Source: Pareuzebyella sediminis
GTDB lineage: Bacteria; Bacteroidota; Bacteroidia; Flavobacteriales; Flavobacteriaceae
Direction of reading: 5' to 3'
NCBI RefSeq assembly: GCF_008367235.1
Contig: NZ_VTZS01000001.1
Coordinates: 682,001 to 746,000, forward strand
DNA: 64,000 bases
A program made the translations under genes and the position numbers. The notes under the pieces are model-generated. The model was not told the DNA's origin. It did no database searches and worked only from the letters and a program-made list of their open reading frames with translations. Positions 1 to 9,970 of the stretch are shown piece after piece (position 1 is the first letter of the stretch; every line of letters begins with the position of its first letter).

Positions 1-558
1 TATAAATTCAATATTTCTGCCATCAAGGCAGGACAAAAAGACCGAACCATAACAAGTGGTTTCTTGCATGTTGATTTTGCCCATCTTTTCTTCAACATGT
101 TTACCTTATATTTTTTTGCCAATGTTGTCATTTTTTGGTTTGGAGCCATTAAATTTCTAGGAATCTATCTGGTAAGTTTGGGTGCGGGAAGCTTATTGGC
201 TCTATTTTTCCATCAAAAGGAACCCTATTATAGTGCCGTTGGAGCTAGTGGTGCAGTTACTGGAATCCTATATTCTGCTATTCTGCTGCAGCCTAATATG
301 CAACTTGCCCTCATGTTCATTCCGATACCTTTGCCCGCTTACGTTTTGGGCATTGGCTATTTATTGTACTCTATCTATGGCATGAAGAATCGCCTAGGAA
401 ATATTGGACATACCGCACACTTCGGTGGCGCAGTAGGGGGGTACGTTAGTACCCTTTTATTCAAGCCCGATCTTATTTTTACCGATACTTGGATGGTATT
501 ACTGCTTGCCCTTCCTATTATTATCCTGTTTGTTATGGAAAAAATGGGAAAGATTTAA
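1..558 (+). CDS. Rhomboid family intramembrane serine protease (5' end outside window)
   Basis: The frame is open from base 1, so the N-terminus lies outside the window. The visible 185 residues are very hydrophobic. They carry the rhomboid HxxxN motif (HLFFN, in FLHVDFAHLFFNMF), the catalytic serine in GASGAVTG and the catalytic histidine in HTAHFGG, in the order and on the kind of helices typical of rhomboids. Such proteases cleave transmembrane substrates within the inner membrane; the substrate is not visible. An internal TTG at 64 could be mistaken for a start, but the coding sequence clearly continues upstream of it (ITSGFLHVDF is conserved rhomboid sequence). The family call is secure. 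Confidence 0.9.
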   Translation, partial: YKFNISAIKAGQKDRTITSGFLHVDFAHLFFNMFTLYFFANVVIFWFGAIKFLGIYLVSLGAGSLLALFFHQKEPYYSAVGASGAVTGILYSAILLQPNMQLALMFIPIPLPAYVLGIGYLLYSIYGMKNRLGNIGHTAHFGGAVGGYVSTLLFKPDLIFTDTWMVLLLALPIIILFVMEKMGKI

Positions 559-633
559 TTCAAAAAAATAACATAGCATCATATTTTTTAGGCTATTCAT
601 CGAAAAAACGAAGGTGCCAGTATACCTAAATGT

Positions 634-641
634 TAATTTTG
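634..641 (+). promoter_or_regulatory. Possible Bacteroidota -7 promoter element (TAATTTTG)
   Basis: TAATTTTG matches the Bacteroidota -7 consensus TAnnTTTG and lies 46 bases before the ATG of the LVIVD lipoprotein gene. No clear -33 TTG is seen at the expected distance, so this is a weak call. Confidence 0.3.
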
Positions 642-686
642 TCGTTTAGTTAGAACCCAAATCTAATTGAAGTAAACCTACTTAAC

Positions 687-2327
687 ATGAAAAAAGTTTC
701 ACTTGTCGCCGTGGCGGCAACTTTCTTTGCACTTTCCTGTAGTGATGAAACCACAATTTATAAAGATACTGAAGATGATATTTCAATCGAAGGAAGTTCG
801 TCCGTTCTTGAAAGCAGCATACTTTTAGACGAGGCCGGTGTTATAGAGATCGCCGACGAAAACCGTATTACCGGAAAAACGGCCAAAGGGGCTGCAGAGG
901 AAATGGCCGGTGACTATCCCTTGACCTTGGTGGCCCGAATCGATCCGCCATCGTATAGCGGAGGTGAGAACCTTACGGCGTCGCACGTATATATCGACGG
1001 GGATTTTGCCTATGTATCTTACAATACCGTGGAGGATGGGTACGCGGGAGCGATTGATATTGTTGATGTAAGCGACCCTAACGAACCACGTGTAACTTCA
1101 AGATTATATTACACTAATGCCGATATCAATTCAATAGCATATTCTGATAGTTACGTGTATGCTGTAGGAGGCGTAGATTCCGAAAAATCCGTACGGGCCA
1201 CCGCCAATTCATTTGTGGTCAAAATTCCTGCCTCCAATGGAAGAATGAACGTTAGTGGGGATTTGCTCTACGGCTTTCAAGAAGGTTTCAATGCTACCGA
1301 CATTAAGGTAACATCGAATGCGGTTTTAGTAACGAGTGGAAAAGACGGGCTGTTAACCGCCTACAACAAATCAGACCTGACCATATTGAACGATGTTTCC
1401 TTCGCTGACTTGCGCTCTGTGGCTGTCGATAACAACACTATAGCCATATTGGATGGTAGTACCGGTGTTAGTCTTTTAGACAACAATCTTAATCTCACCA
1501 AAGAAATTGCTATTGATTCAGACTTTGGGCTTTACAGCAAAAGGACCTTAGCCCTTAGCACTGACGAAATTGTGGTCTCAGAGGGTTCGAAGGGAGCTGG
1601 AATATATAATAGGTCGACAGGTGCCCTATTAGAGCATGTACCTATACTTATAAACCCCGAAGGGGTCGCACCGAGCGACATTGTAACGAATGCCGTTGCA
1701 ATCAATGAAAATGTCTTATTAATGGCCAACGGAGGGGCGGGCCTTAGTCTATCGGAAGATCAAGGTGATAATACCGATTTAGTCGGGGTTATTGAGCTGA
1801 CCGGTTCTATAAACTACGTGGCATCGAAAGGAGATTATATTTTCGCCGCTTCCGGGAAATCGGGACTACAGATCGTAAAATTAAACAGACCAAGTGAGAG
1901 CTTGGCGACACGATGCTCATCGCTACCCTTCTATTTCGGTAGTTCAAATCTCAACGTAAATACGGGGGAAACCAAAGAATATAGCGGAGCGAAATGGTTT
2001 AACACCATTAATGTGAATGGCTCTTTATTGCTCTGTGGTATTTGGACCGTGAGTAACAATACCACTATTAATGAAAGCGGTTTGTTCGAAATGAGCGGAA
2101 GCTTGACCATCGGACGAAACAATAAGCGAAAAAACATCACTGTAAACAAGAATGCCACTTTACGAATTGAAGGGAACCTTACCGTCTATGGAGATATAAT
2201 ACTTAATGACGGGGCAACCATAGAATTTTTAGGTGACGATAACGTGGTCAATGTATTTGGACGTGTTCGAAAGAATGGTAATACAACCGTTCAAGGTGCA
2301 TTTGACGATTTGCGAGGGGCCTTTTAA
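687..2327 (+). CDS. LVIVD-repeat beta-propeller lipoprotein with C-terminal beta-rich domain
   Basis: 546 aa. A lipoprotein signal ends at ATFFALSC (Cys18). Residues about 75-420 contain repeated blade-like units such as AIDIVDVSDPNEPRV and LQIVKLNRPSE, which fit LVIVD repeats (PF08309) of a surface beta-propeller. Residues about 430-546 change character: short alternating beta strands rich in Asn, Gly and Thr (ITVNKNATLRIEGNLTVYGD) look like a beta-helix or adhesin-like tail. Probably exposed on the cell surface; ligand unknown. It is a single gene, ended by the shared terminator at 2354-2386. Confidence 0.7.
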   Translation: MKKVSLVAVAATFFALSCSDETTIYKDTEDDISIEGSSSVLESSILLDEAGVIEIADENRITGKTAKGAAEEMAGDYPLTLVARIDPPSYSGGENLTASHVYIDGDFAYVSYNTVEDGYAGAIDIVDVSDPNEPRVTSRLYYTNADINSIAYSDSYVYAVGGVDSEKSVRATANSFVVKIPASNGRMNVSGDLLYGFQEGFNATDIKVTSNAVLVTSGKDGLLTAYNKSDLTILNDVSFADLRSVAVDNNTIAILDGSTGVSLLDNNLNLTKEIAIDSDFGLYSKRTLALSTDEIVVSEGSKGAGIYNRSTGALLEHVPILINPEGVAPSDIVTNAVAINENVLLMANGGAGLSLSEDQGDNTDLVGVIELTGSINYVASKGDYIFAASGKSGLQIVKLNRPSESLATRCSSLPFYFGSSNLNVNTGETKEYSGAKWFNTINVNGSLLLCGIWTVSNNTTINESGLFEMSGSLTIGRNNKRKNITVNKNATLRIEGNLTVYGDIILNDGATIEFLGDDNVVNVFGRVRKNGNTTVQGAFDDLRGAF

Positions 2328-2353
2328 CCCGAAAACAACGAAAAATCAATTTA

Positions 2354-2386
2354 AAAAAAGCCCCGATTTTCTATCGGGGCTTTTTT
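2354..2386. terminator. Bidirectional intrinsic terminator
   Basis: The stem AAGCCCCGAT / ATCGGGGCTT encloses a short TTTCT loop and is flanked by an A run on one side and a T run on the other. It sits between two convergent genes and can end both. Confidence 0.85.
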
Positions 2387-2405
2387 AAGTTCGAAGTATT
2401 TTGTG

Positions 2406-3527
2406 CTATTGTAAAAGCTCGGCTACTTTGGCTTCTAAGGCAGGGCCTCTTAGATTCTTCGCCACAATAATTCCGTTCTCATCCAACAAAAAAGCCGCAG
2501 GTATTGCATCTACATTATAGAGCCTTGCAATTGGATCATTAAAATAAGCCACATTGGAAACATGGTTCCATGCCAAACCATCGTCGGCAATGGCTTTTTT
2601 CCAGGCATCTTCTGTTCTATCCAATGAAACCCCTAAAATGTTCAGCCCTTTGTCATGAAACTTTTCGTATACTTTAACCACATTAGGATTTTCGGCCCTA
2701 CACGGTTTGCACCATGCGGCCCAAAAGTCGATCAAGGTCACTTTTCCCATCACATCTTTTAGGGCAAGTTCTTTTCCTTCCGGATTTGGCGCCGAAAATT
2801 CAGGAGCTTTGGCTCCGATAGATGTGTTCTTTTCATTGGCTTCCCTCTGCATTACCATCTCCAAATTTTGTGCGACCATCGTCGCCGCTTTAGATTTTTT
2901 AATTTCAGGGGAAAGACCATCGTATAACGACTGGGCTTCACTGGCCGTTACACTACCTTGCCCGATGGCCCGGTCTATCAGTAGCACTGAAATAAGGGCA
3001 TCAGGATGATTCTTAATGAAATCAAGTTCGAAATTTTTGTATTCTTCCTGAAGTTCGGCCATCTCGTCCCTTAGAGCGTTAGCAGTGGCTTCATCTGCCT
3101 TCGTCATGTCTTGTTGTATAGATTGGGCCTGCTGCGTGAGATCCTTTTGTGCTTCCATGAAATCGGTAAAAGTATCGTTTTGAGGGGTACCGCTTACCTC
3201 TGCAAAACTTAGGCTATCTTTTTGGGCAGAAAATTGAATTTCACCATTTTCTACAATGACCGCATGATATCCCATCAAATTATCGATAAAGACGTATTGC
3301 ATTTCAGGTGTTTCGGTTTGTCCTTTAAAAACAAATTTACCATTTTCGACAGTGGTTGAATCGATATCCACAGGTTGGTTATCCTCCCCAATTCCCCTTA
3401 AAAACACTGTGGTTCCGTTTTCTACTTCGCCGCTGATCGTTCCATTTATAGTATAACCCGCCGACTGCTGGTTACAGGCCAGGACGGCGAAAACAATACA
3501 AACAGATAGTACTAACTTTTTCATCAT
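2406..3527 (-). CDS. Thioredoxin-like lipoprotein (DUF4369 + AhpC/TSA-type redoxin, TlpA/ResA-like)
   Basis: 373 aa with lipobox CIVFAVLAC. Residues about 25-125 (GYTINGTISGEVENGTTVFL...) match the DUF4369 domain that precedes redoxins in Bacteroidota. A helical linker rich in Glu and Gln follows. The C-terminal domain (about 240-373) holds WAAWCKPCR, the CxxC active site of TlpA/ResA-type thiol-disulfide oxidoreductases, and a cis-Pro context AIPAAFLLDENG. Likely a periplasmic, membrane-anchored reductase, for example of apocytochromes or other thiol proteins. The start could be the first or second ATG of the tandem pair. Substrate unknown. Confidence 0.85.
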   Translation of the reverse strand: MMKKLVLSVCIVFAVLACNQQSAGYTINGTISGEVENGTTVFLRGIGEDNQPVDIDSTTVENGKFVFKGQTETPEMQYVFIDNLMGYHAVIVENGEIQFSAQKDSLSFAEVSGTPQNDTFTDFMEAQKDLTQQAQSIQQDMTKADEATANALRDEMAELQEEYKNFELDFIKNHPDALISVLLIDRAIGQGSVTASEAQSLYDGLSPEIKKSKAATMVAQNLEMVMQREANEKNTSIGAKAPEFSAPNPEGKELALKDVMGKVTLIDFWAAWCKPCRAENPNVVKVYEKFHDKGLNILGVSLDRTEDAWKKAIADDGLAWNHVSNVAYFNDPIARLYNVDAIPAAFLLDENGIIVAKNLRGPALEAKVAELLQ

Positions 3528-3570
3528 TTTTATTTAAGATTCGGCAAATGTAGGTATATCTTAGAACATA

Positions 3571-3604
3571 AAAAAGCCCTTAACATCTACATGTAAGAGC
3601 TTTT
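3571..3604 (-). terminator. Intrinsic terminator after the outer-membrane barrel gene
   Basis: Read on the minus strand, an AAAAGCTCTTA / TAAGGGCTTTTT stem with one internal mismatch and a loop of 11 is followed by T residues. It lies between two minus-strand genes and would separate their transcripts. Confidence 0.6.
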
Positions 3605-3628
3605 AACATCTTGTTAATACCGTGGGTC

Positions 3629-4135
3629 TCAGAACTGGTAACGTACCCCTAGGGCAATGTCAAAATCAAAATTATCAGAAAACTCGTCATAACCGATAAT
3701 TCCAATTTCCGGTCTAAAATCTAAAGAAAGTAGTAGCGGAAAGTCAAAGTTATATTCAATTCCTACATCACCAGCGGCAAAAACAAATAGACCTCCATCG
3801 GGACTATAAGGTAGGTTGTTCCTCAGTCTAGGTTCGAAGTCCACGTTACCAAGTCCACCACCGAAGCCGTAAAACCACTGGAACCCTCCATCGATGGGGA
3901 GTACCCACTGATACAGTCCTGCCAACTTGAAGGCATTGTAATAACGACTATCTCTCCAGCCCAAGTCCAGTTCTAGTCGATTATACCTTCGAATTTGCTT
4001 TTGATAAGATATTTCAGCTCCGAAACCGTCGCTGTCACCCAATCTAAGCCCAAGGGCATGATTTGAAATTTCTTGTGCGTTTGCTGAAAAAGCAATCAAA
4101 ATCAAGGTGCCAAAAAGTACTTTTGATAATTTCAT
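3629..4135 (-). CDS. Predicted outer-membrane beta-barrel protein
   Basis: 168 aa with a clear signal peptide (MKLSKVLFGTLILIAFSANAQ, cleavage after NAQ). The rest alternates hydrophobic and polar residues with many Tyr, Phe, Trp and Gly, and ends in an aromatic residue (ALGVRYQF), the usual C-terminus of an outer-membrane barrel. About eight strands would fit this length. No enzymatic motif is seen. The divergent neighbour upstream is the FAD/Fe-S dehydrogenase gene. Function unknown. Confidence 0.65.
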   Translation of the reverse strand: MKLSKVLFGTLILIAFSANAQEISNHALGLRLGDSDGFGAEISYQKQIRRYNRLELDLGWRDSRYYNAFKLAGLYQWVLPIDGGFQWFYGFGGGLGNVDFEPRLRNNLPYSPDGGLFVFAAGDVGIEYNFDFPLLLSLDFRPEIGIIGYDEFSDNFDFDIALGVRYQF

Positions 4136-4150
4136 ACGTGTAATTTTAAA

Positions 4151-4181
4151 AAACGGGTAAATTGCGAAAAGAGACCCGTTT
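4151..4181. repeat. Inverted repeat AAACGGGT / ACCCGTTT in divergent promoter region
   Basis: Perfect 8-base arms with a 15-base spacer lie between two divergent start codons (16 bases from one, 33 from the other). This could be an operator or a 5'-UTR hairpin; no T run follows either arm. Confidence 0.4.
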
Positions 4182-4213
4182 CATAGTTTCGTTCAAAGAT
4201 TTATAACTTAATT

Positions 4214-7144
4214 TTGCTATCAAAATTGTTTAGAGTGCTTAAAAACTTACTTCAAGAACTAGAACCGAATCTAGAGGGTGAATTGCTACAAGATGGGCTT
4301 TCCAAGGCTCTTTATGCAACAGATGCTTCGGTGTACCGAAAAATCCCATTGGGTGTGGCCTTTCCCAAAACTTCTGAGGATATAAAGAAACTAGTTGTCT
4401 TCGCAAGGCAGCACAAGGTCGGACTCATACCTCGAACAGCGGGTACCTCTTTGGCCGGGCAATGTGTGGGTGACGGTATTGTGGTCGATGTTTCGAAATA
4501 TTTTACGAAAATCATCAATTTAGATGAGGAAAAGAGGCAAGTAACGGTTCAACCAGGAGTAATCAGGGACGAACTAAATCAATTTTTGCATCCCTACGGC
4601 CTCTTTTTCGGACCGAATACCTCCACAGCCAATCGTTGTATGATCGGGGGCATGGTCGGAAATAATTCTTCGGGTACCACATCCATTCAATATGGAGTAA
4701 CCCGTGATAAGGTTGTGGCCCTTAAAACCATACTTTCCGATGGCACCGAGGCGGAGTTCAAGGCGACATCCGAAGCTTTTTTTCGGAATAAAATGAAAGA
4801 CGATACCCTTGAAGCACTTATTTATAAAAACGTATTTAAAGAGCTTTCAAACAAGAGTGTACAAGAAAATATAAAGAAGGAATTCCCGAAAACAGAAATC
4901 CATCGTAGAAATACCGGTTATGCGGTAGATGAACTACTCAACAACAGTCTTTTTGGAGAGGTCGAGGCTGAATTTAACATGTGTAAGCTACTTAGCGGTA
5001 GCGAAGGAACTTTGGCCCTTACCACCGAGATCACTTTACAGCTCGATGAAATACCGCCACCATTGTCAGCTATGGTGGTTACCCACTATAGCACCTTGGA
5101 AGACTGTCTCGCGGATGTGGTTCCTGTAATGCAACACAAGCTTCATCTATGTGAAATGATGGACAAAGTTATTTTAGATTGCACCAAGAACAATCGCGAA
5201 CAGCTGAAAAACCGTTTTTTTGTAGAAGGGGATCCCGCAGCATTGCTCATGCTGGAAATAAAGGCTAATACCGAAGCAGAGCTGGAGCTGCAGTTGAAAG
5301 AACTTGAAAGTACGATACGCCTTTCAGGCCTCAGTTACGCCAATCCGGTGCTGCGGGGTGCAGATATTTCAAAGGCCATTGAACTGCGCAAGGCCGGACT
5401 CGGTTTGTTGGGTAATATGGTCGGAGATCGAAAGGCCGTGGCCTGTATCGAGGATACCGCAGTGGCTTTGGACGATTTAAGGGCTTTTATTGGAGAATTC
5501 ACCAAGATTATGGAGCGATATGACCAAGATGCCGTGTATTACGCCCATGCTGGTGCCGGTGAATTGCATCTTCGGCCTATATTGAACCTAAAGAAATCTG
5601 CTGATGTTGGAATGTTTAGGGGAATTACGACCGATGTAGCCAAACTGACCAAGAAATATCAAGGTTCGTTCAGTGGTGAACATGGTGATGGTATCGTAAG
5701 GGCCGAGTTTATTCCCTTGATGATAGGAAATGAGAATTACGAACTACTTCGTAGAATAAAATCGTATTTCGACCCGCACCATATTTTCAATCCAGGAAAA
5801 ATTGTGGATGCTTTTCCTATGGATGAGTCTCTGCGTTACGAAGTAGATAGATCAGAACCCCAAATTGCGACCGTATTAGATTTCTCGGATAGTGAGGGGA
5901 TTTTAAAAGCAGCAGAAAAGTGTAATGGTAGCGGTGACTGTAGAAAAACCCATCATATGAACGGGGGCATGTGTCCGAGTTATCATGCGACCAAGAATGA
6001 AAAAGACACCACCAGAGGACGCGCAAATGCCTTACGTGAGTTTTTAACGGTGTCCGATAAAAAGAACAGGTTTGATTCCACAGAACTTAAGGAAGTTTTC
6101 GATCTCTGTTTAAGCTGTAAGGCCTGCGCAAGCGAATGTCCTAGCAATGTCGATGTGGCCACATTAAAAGCGGAGTTCCTCTATCAATATCAAGAGGCCA
6201 ACGGTTACCCGGTCCGGAATAAATTATTTGCCTACAATACGACATTAAACCGTCTTGGCAGTAAGGTGGCAGGTTTGACCAATGCCGTCTATGAGTCTAC
6301 CTTTTTAGGCGGTCTGTTAAAAAAATCTGTAGGTGTCGCCGAACAGAGAATACTTCCGAAGGTTTCAAAATTTGATTTCAGTAAGTGTTTGAAAGATGTT
6401 GAAAAACAATATGTTGCAAAAAAACAAAAAGTAGCACTCTACATTGATGAGTTCACACGGTATCTTGATATTGAACTGGGGAGAGATGCCATTGAAGTTT
6501 TGTTAAAATTGGGGTACGAGGTGGAACTTTTCTTTGGGGAAAGCGGACGCACTTATATTTCGAAGGGTTTTCTGAAACAAGCAAAAAAGTTGGCTAACGA
6601 TAATATACCATTGTTAAAAAAGTATGCAGATTCGGGAATTCCTGTTGTAGGATTGGAACCTTCTGCAGTTTTAACCTTTCGCGATGAATACAAACGGTTA
6701 TGTACTGATTTGGAAACAACAAACGCTATCGCACTGAACACCTTTTTAATCGAAGAATTTCTGGCCAAGGAAATACAAAAAGGTGAAATTTCTTCGGACC
6801 AGTTCTCGAAGGAAACGAAGCGTGTCAAAATTCACAACCATTGTCACCAAAAGGCCCTGAGCAGTCAAAAGACAACTTTTGATGTTTTGAACCTGCCCGA
6901 AAACTACTCTGTCTCTATAATAAGTTCGGGCTGTTGCGGAATGGCGGGATCATTTGGTTACGAGAAAGAACATTATGAGGTCAGCATGAAAATAGGGGAG
7001 CTTAAGTTATTTCCATCGGTTCGGAAATCATCCGAAGACACCATTATTGCCGCTAATGGCACTAGTTGTAGGCATCAGATTTTTGACGGAACGAAGAGAA
7101 AGGCTCAACATCCGATATCTATTCTAAATGAGGCACTGCTTTAA
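4214..7144 (+). CDS. FAD-linked oxidase / 4Fe-4S / CCG fusion, D-lactate or glycolate dehydrogenase type
   Basis: 976 aa, one chain joining a GlcD-like flavoprotein to a GlcF-like iron-sulfur protein (YdiJ/Dld-type architecture). Residues about 40-210: FAD_binding_4 domain (PRTAGTSLAGQ, GGMVGNNSSGT). About 270-540: FAD-oxidase C-terminal domain ending in SGEHGDGIVRAEF and HIFNPGKIVD. About 580-660: two ferredoxin-like clusters, CNGSGDCRK...MCPSY and CLSCKACASECP. C-terminal: the cysteine-rich motif HNHCHQKAL...SGCCGMAG. It should oxidise a 2-hydroxyacid and feed electrons to the respiratory chain; the exact acid cannot be read. No ATG is available near the N-terminus. TTG 4214 or GTG 4235 could be the start, and family alignment mildly favours the latter. 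Confidence 0.9.
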   Translation: MLSKLFRVLKNLLQELEPNLEGELLQDGLSKALYATDASVYRKIPLGVAFPKTSEDIKKLVVFARQHKVGLIPRTAGTSLAGQCVGDGIVVDVSKYFTKIINLDEEKRQVTVQPGVIRDELNQFLHPYGLFFGPNTSTANRCMIGGMVGNNSSGTTSIQYGVTRDKVVALKTILSDGTEAEFKATSEAFFRNKMKDDTLEALIYKNVFKELSNKSVQENIKKEFPKTEIHRRNTGYAVDELLNNSLFGEVEAEFNMCKLLSGSEGTLALTTEITLQLDEIPPPLSAMVVTHYSTLEDCLADVVPVMQHKLHLCEMMDKVILDCTKNNREQLKNRFFVEGDPAALLMLEIKANTEAELELQLKELESTIRLSGLSYANPVLRGADISKAIELRKAGLGLLGNMVGDRKAVACIEDTAVALDDLRAFIGEFTKIMERYDQDAVYYAHAGAGELHLRPILNLKKSADVGMFRGITTDVAKLTKKYQGSFSGEHGDGIVRAEFIPLMIGNENYELLRRIKSYFDPHHIFNPGKIVDAFPMDESLRYEVDRSEPQIATVLDFSDSEGILKAAEKCNGSGDCRKTHHMNGGMCPSYHATKNEKDTTRGRANALREFLTVSDKKNRFDSTELKEVFDLCLSCKACASECPSNVDVATLKAEFLYQYQEANGYPVRNKLFAYNTTLNRLGSKVAGLTNAVYESTFLGGLLKKSVGVAEQRILPKVSKFDFSKCLKDVEKQYVAKKQKVALYIDEFTRYLDIELGRDAIEVLLKLGYEVELFFGESGRTYISKGFLKQAKKLANDNIPLLKKYADSGIPVVGLEPSAVLTFRDEYKRLCTDLETTNAIALNTFLIEEFLAKEIQKGEISSDQFSKETKRVKIHNHCHQKALSSQKTTFDVLNLPENYSVSIISSGCCGMAGSFGYEKEHYEVSMKIGELKLFPSVRKSSEDTIIAANGTSCRHQIFDGTKRKAQHPISILNEALL

Positions 7145-7355
7145 GTACATCATTATCTATGGTAGGAAAAAGTAAGGGGGAAGCCAGAAGATGTTATAGG
7201 TAAGATGATATTAATTTAGTATGGCGTAGGGTGTGATTTTGGCCAACATTGATTTTAAATTTACCTTTGTGCGAAGAACTAAGGTGAATAGCACGTCTTA
7301 GAAAAACTGAGAAAGTTGGCTCTTTCTTAATATCACTATTCATATACGATAAACA

Positions 7356-8420
7356 ATGGCGGGAAATACTTTTGGCAATCTTTTTAAACTTACCACTTTC
7401 GGGGAATCACATGGGGTCGCGATTGGTGGTGTACTGGATGGTTGTCCTTCGGGTATCGAGATTGACCTACAGGCGGTTCAAAACGATCTTAACCGGAGAA
7501 AACCGGGCCAATCGGCTATTGTTACCCAAAGGAAAGAACCCGATACCGTGGCATTCTATTCCGGTATTTTTGAGGGGAAAACGACGGGAACGCCAATCGG
7601 TTTTGCCATTCATAATACGAACCAAAAGTCAAAAGATTATTCCCATATCAAAGATTCGTATCGCCCGTCGCATGCAGATTATGTCTATGATCAAAAATAT
7701 GGATTTCGTGATTATAGGGGAGGAGGACGTAGTTCTGCACGGGAGACGGCGAGTAGGGTAGTGGCAGGGGCCATCGCCAAGCAGTTTTTATCTTCCGTCA
7801 ATATCAAAGCTTTTGTCTCACAAGTTGGCACTTTAAAGCTTGAAACGCCATATCAAGAGCTTGATTTCAACTTGATCGAGTCAAACCCTGTTCGTTGTCC
7901 TGATACGGATATGGCGATGGAGATGGAGGAGTATATCAAAAAGATAAGAAAAGAAGGAGATACCGTCGGAGGAGTCATTACTTGCGTAGCACAAAACGTA
8001 CCTATTGGCCTGGGAGAACCTGTTTTCGATAAGTTACATGCGGAACTCGGAAAGGCGATGCTTTCTATTAATGCCGTTAAGGGATTTGAATATGGTAGCG
8101 GTTTCGCAGGAGTACAAATGAAGGGTAGTGAGCATAATGATCAATTCAAAACCGATGGAACTACGAAAACCAACCAAAGTGGCGGTATACAGGGCGGTAT
8201 AAGTAATGGCATGGACATTTATTTCAATGTGGCCTTTAAGCCCGTGGCAACCCTTATACAACCCTATGAGACCATAGATAAAGAAGGCCAAAAGGTGCAG
8301 GCCAAAGGCAAGGGAAGACATGACCCTTGCGTGGTTCCAAGGGCGGTTCCCATTGTCGAAGCCATGACCGCATTAGTCTTGGCAGATTACACTCTTATCA
8401 ACCGAACCATAAAAAAATAA
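7356..8420 (+). CDS. aroC: Chorismate synthase
   Basis: 354 aa, full length. It converts 5-enolpyruvylshikimate-3-phosphate to chorismate, the last shared step to aromatic amino acids, menaquinone and folate, using reduced FMN. Family signatures are all present: FGESHG near the N-terminus, [25 protein letters not shown] in the middle and [15 protein letters not shown] near the C-terminus. It is a single gene; no other aro genes are in the window, although menB at 21.4 kb uses the chorismate-derived menaquinone pathway. Confidence 0.98.
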   Translation: MAGNTFGNLFKLTTFGESHGVAIGGVLDGCPSGIEIDLQAVQNDLNRRKPGQSAIVTQRKEPDTVAFYSGIFEGKTTGTPIGFAIHNTNQKSKDYSHIKDSYRPSHADYVYDQKYGFRDYRGGGRSSARETASRVVAGAIAKQFLSSVNIKAFVSQVGTLKLETPYQELDFNLIESNPVRCPDTDMAMEMEEYIKKIRKEGDTVGGVITCVAQNVPIGLGEPVFDKLHAELGKAMLSINAVKGFEYGSGFAGVQMKGSEHNDQFKTDGTTKTNQSGGIQGGISNGMDIYFNVAFKPVATLIQPYETIDKEGQKVQAKGKGRHDPCVVPRAVPIVEAMTALVLADYTLINRTIKK

Positions 8421-8644
8421 TCGCCCAGAATTAATTATACGATGGAGTTTTGATAGTTCTTCTTAAAATGCAATCCGGCCCTGGTTATAATATGGCTTTC
8501 GACTGCGAATATCACATTTTTGATCATTTTTTTCTACGGTATTCTTAACTATCAGAATTTCTTTGTAGAAACTATTTTCATTGCTCATTTTACCTTTCTT
8601 CCTTCCATTCAAAAATAGTATCTTACCTGTCAAAAGGATACTTC

Positions 8645-9970
8645 ATGCGTAAATTAGAACTGCATTGGCAAATATTGATAGGAATGGTCGCAGGCATTCT
8701 TTTCGGCTTCATAATGACCCTGTTTGATTGGGGTCCCAAATTTGTTCAAGACTGGATAAACCCCTTGGGAACTATTTTCGTAAAACTTTTGAAGCTAATC
8801 GCCATACCGCTAATATTAGCCTCTCTGGTAAAAGGGATTTCGGATTTGAAGGATATTTCAAAGTTCAGAAATATAGGTTTGCGTACCATTGCCATCTATA
8901 TCGCTACGACCATAGTTGCTATAACTATAGGCCTTGTTCTTGTGAACCTTATCAAGCCTGGTAATGGTATATCCGAAGAAACCATAGCTAAATTGACGGA
9001 AACGTATTCCACGGATAGTGGCGTTACCTCAAAACTGGAAGAGGCTTCGAGACAAAAACAAAGCGGTCCTCTACAATTTTTAGAGGATATGGTTCCTGAC
9101 AATGCGTTCGCCGCCCTAGGAGACAATAGTTTAATGCTGCAGGTTATATTTTTTACAATCTTTTTGGGTATTTCGATGCTGTTGATAGGAGAGAAAAGTG
9201 CAAAACCCCTTAAGAAGTTTTTTGATTCTTTAAACGAGGTGGTTTTAAAAATGGTCGATTTGATTATGTTAACCGCTCCAATCGCTGTTTTCGCTTTATT
9301 GGCCAACGTCGTAGTCTCTTCTGGCGACCCCGATTTGCTCTTGGCTTTACTTAAGTATTCAGGAGTAGTAGTACTCGGGTTATTATTGATGATTGTTTTT
9401 TATAGTATTGTGGTCGCTTCATTTTCAAGGTATAATCCACTAACTTTCCTTAGCAAGATAAGTCCTGCGCAACTGTTGGCCTTTTCCACAAGTTCAAGTG
9501 CGGCAACGCTACCTGTAACTATGGAAAGGGTTGAAGAGCATATAGGGGTACATAAGGAAGTTTCAAGTTTTGTATTACCGGTAGGTGCCACTATTAATAT
9601 GGATGGTACAAGCCTCTATCAAGCCGTTGCGGCCGTTTTTATTGCAGAAGCACTAAACTTTGACCTCACCCTTGCTGGTCAGCTAACCATTGTATTGACG
9701 GCATTGTTGGCCTCAATTGGCTCAGCTGCCGTGCCTGGGGCAGGTATGGTGATGTTGGTTATTGTGCTTGAAGCTATCGGTTTTCCTCCTGACAAGTTGG
9801 CTATCGGCCTTGCTCTAATATTTGCCGTTGATAGACCCCTAGACATGCTTAGAACCGTAGTCAACGTAACCGGTGATGCTACTGTGGCCATGATAGTGGC
9901 GAAATCAGTAGGGAAAATGGGGGAGCCCAAAGTTAAAAATTGGGACGATCATCTCGAGGAGGTCAAATAG
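8645..9970 (+). CDS. Dicarboxylate/amino acid:cation symporter (DAACS family, GltP/DctA-like)
   Basis: 441 aa, highly hydrophobic inner-membrane transporter. The hallmark motifs of the family are clear: serine-rich reentrant loop FSTSSSAATLPVT, the LPVGATINMDGTSLY segment of TM7 that binds sodium and substrate, and VDRPLDMLRTVVNVTGD in TM8. It should take up glutamate, aspartate or C4-dicarboxylates with Na+ or H+; which one cannot be told. An insertion of about 40 polar residues (EETIAKLTETYSTDSGV...) lies in an extramembrane loop. Convergent with the DUF1206 gene. Confidence 0.92.
   Translation: MRKLELHWQILIGMVAGILFGFIMTLFDWGPKFVQDWINPLGTIFVKLLKLIAIPLILASLVKGISDLKDISKFRNIGLRTIAIYIATTIVAITIGLVLVNLIKPGNGISEETIAKLTETYSTDSGVTSKLEEASRQKQSGPLQFLEDMVPDNAFAALGDNSLMLQVIFFTIFLGISMLLIGEKSAKPLKKFFDSLNEVVLKMVDLIMLTAPIAVFALLANVVVSSGDPDLLLALLKYSGVVVLGLLLMIVFYSIVVASFSRYNPLTFLSKISPAQLLAFSTSSSAATLPVTMERVEEHIGVHKEVSSFVLPVGATINMDGTSLYQAVAAVFIAEALNFDLTLAGQLTIVLTALLASIGSAAVPGAGMVMLVIVLEAIGFPPDKLAIGLALIFAVDRPLDMLRTVVNVTGDATVAMIVAKSVGKMGEPKVKNWDDHLEEVK

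Noticed and set aside
7342-7351. ATATACGATA upstream of aroC resembles half of the GntR operator.
   Set aside because: Only a half site; the other half does not match, and aroC is 31 kb away with no functional link.
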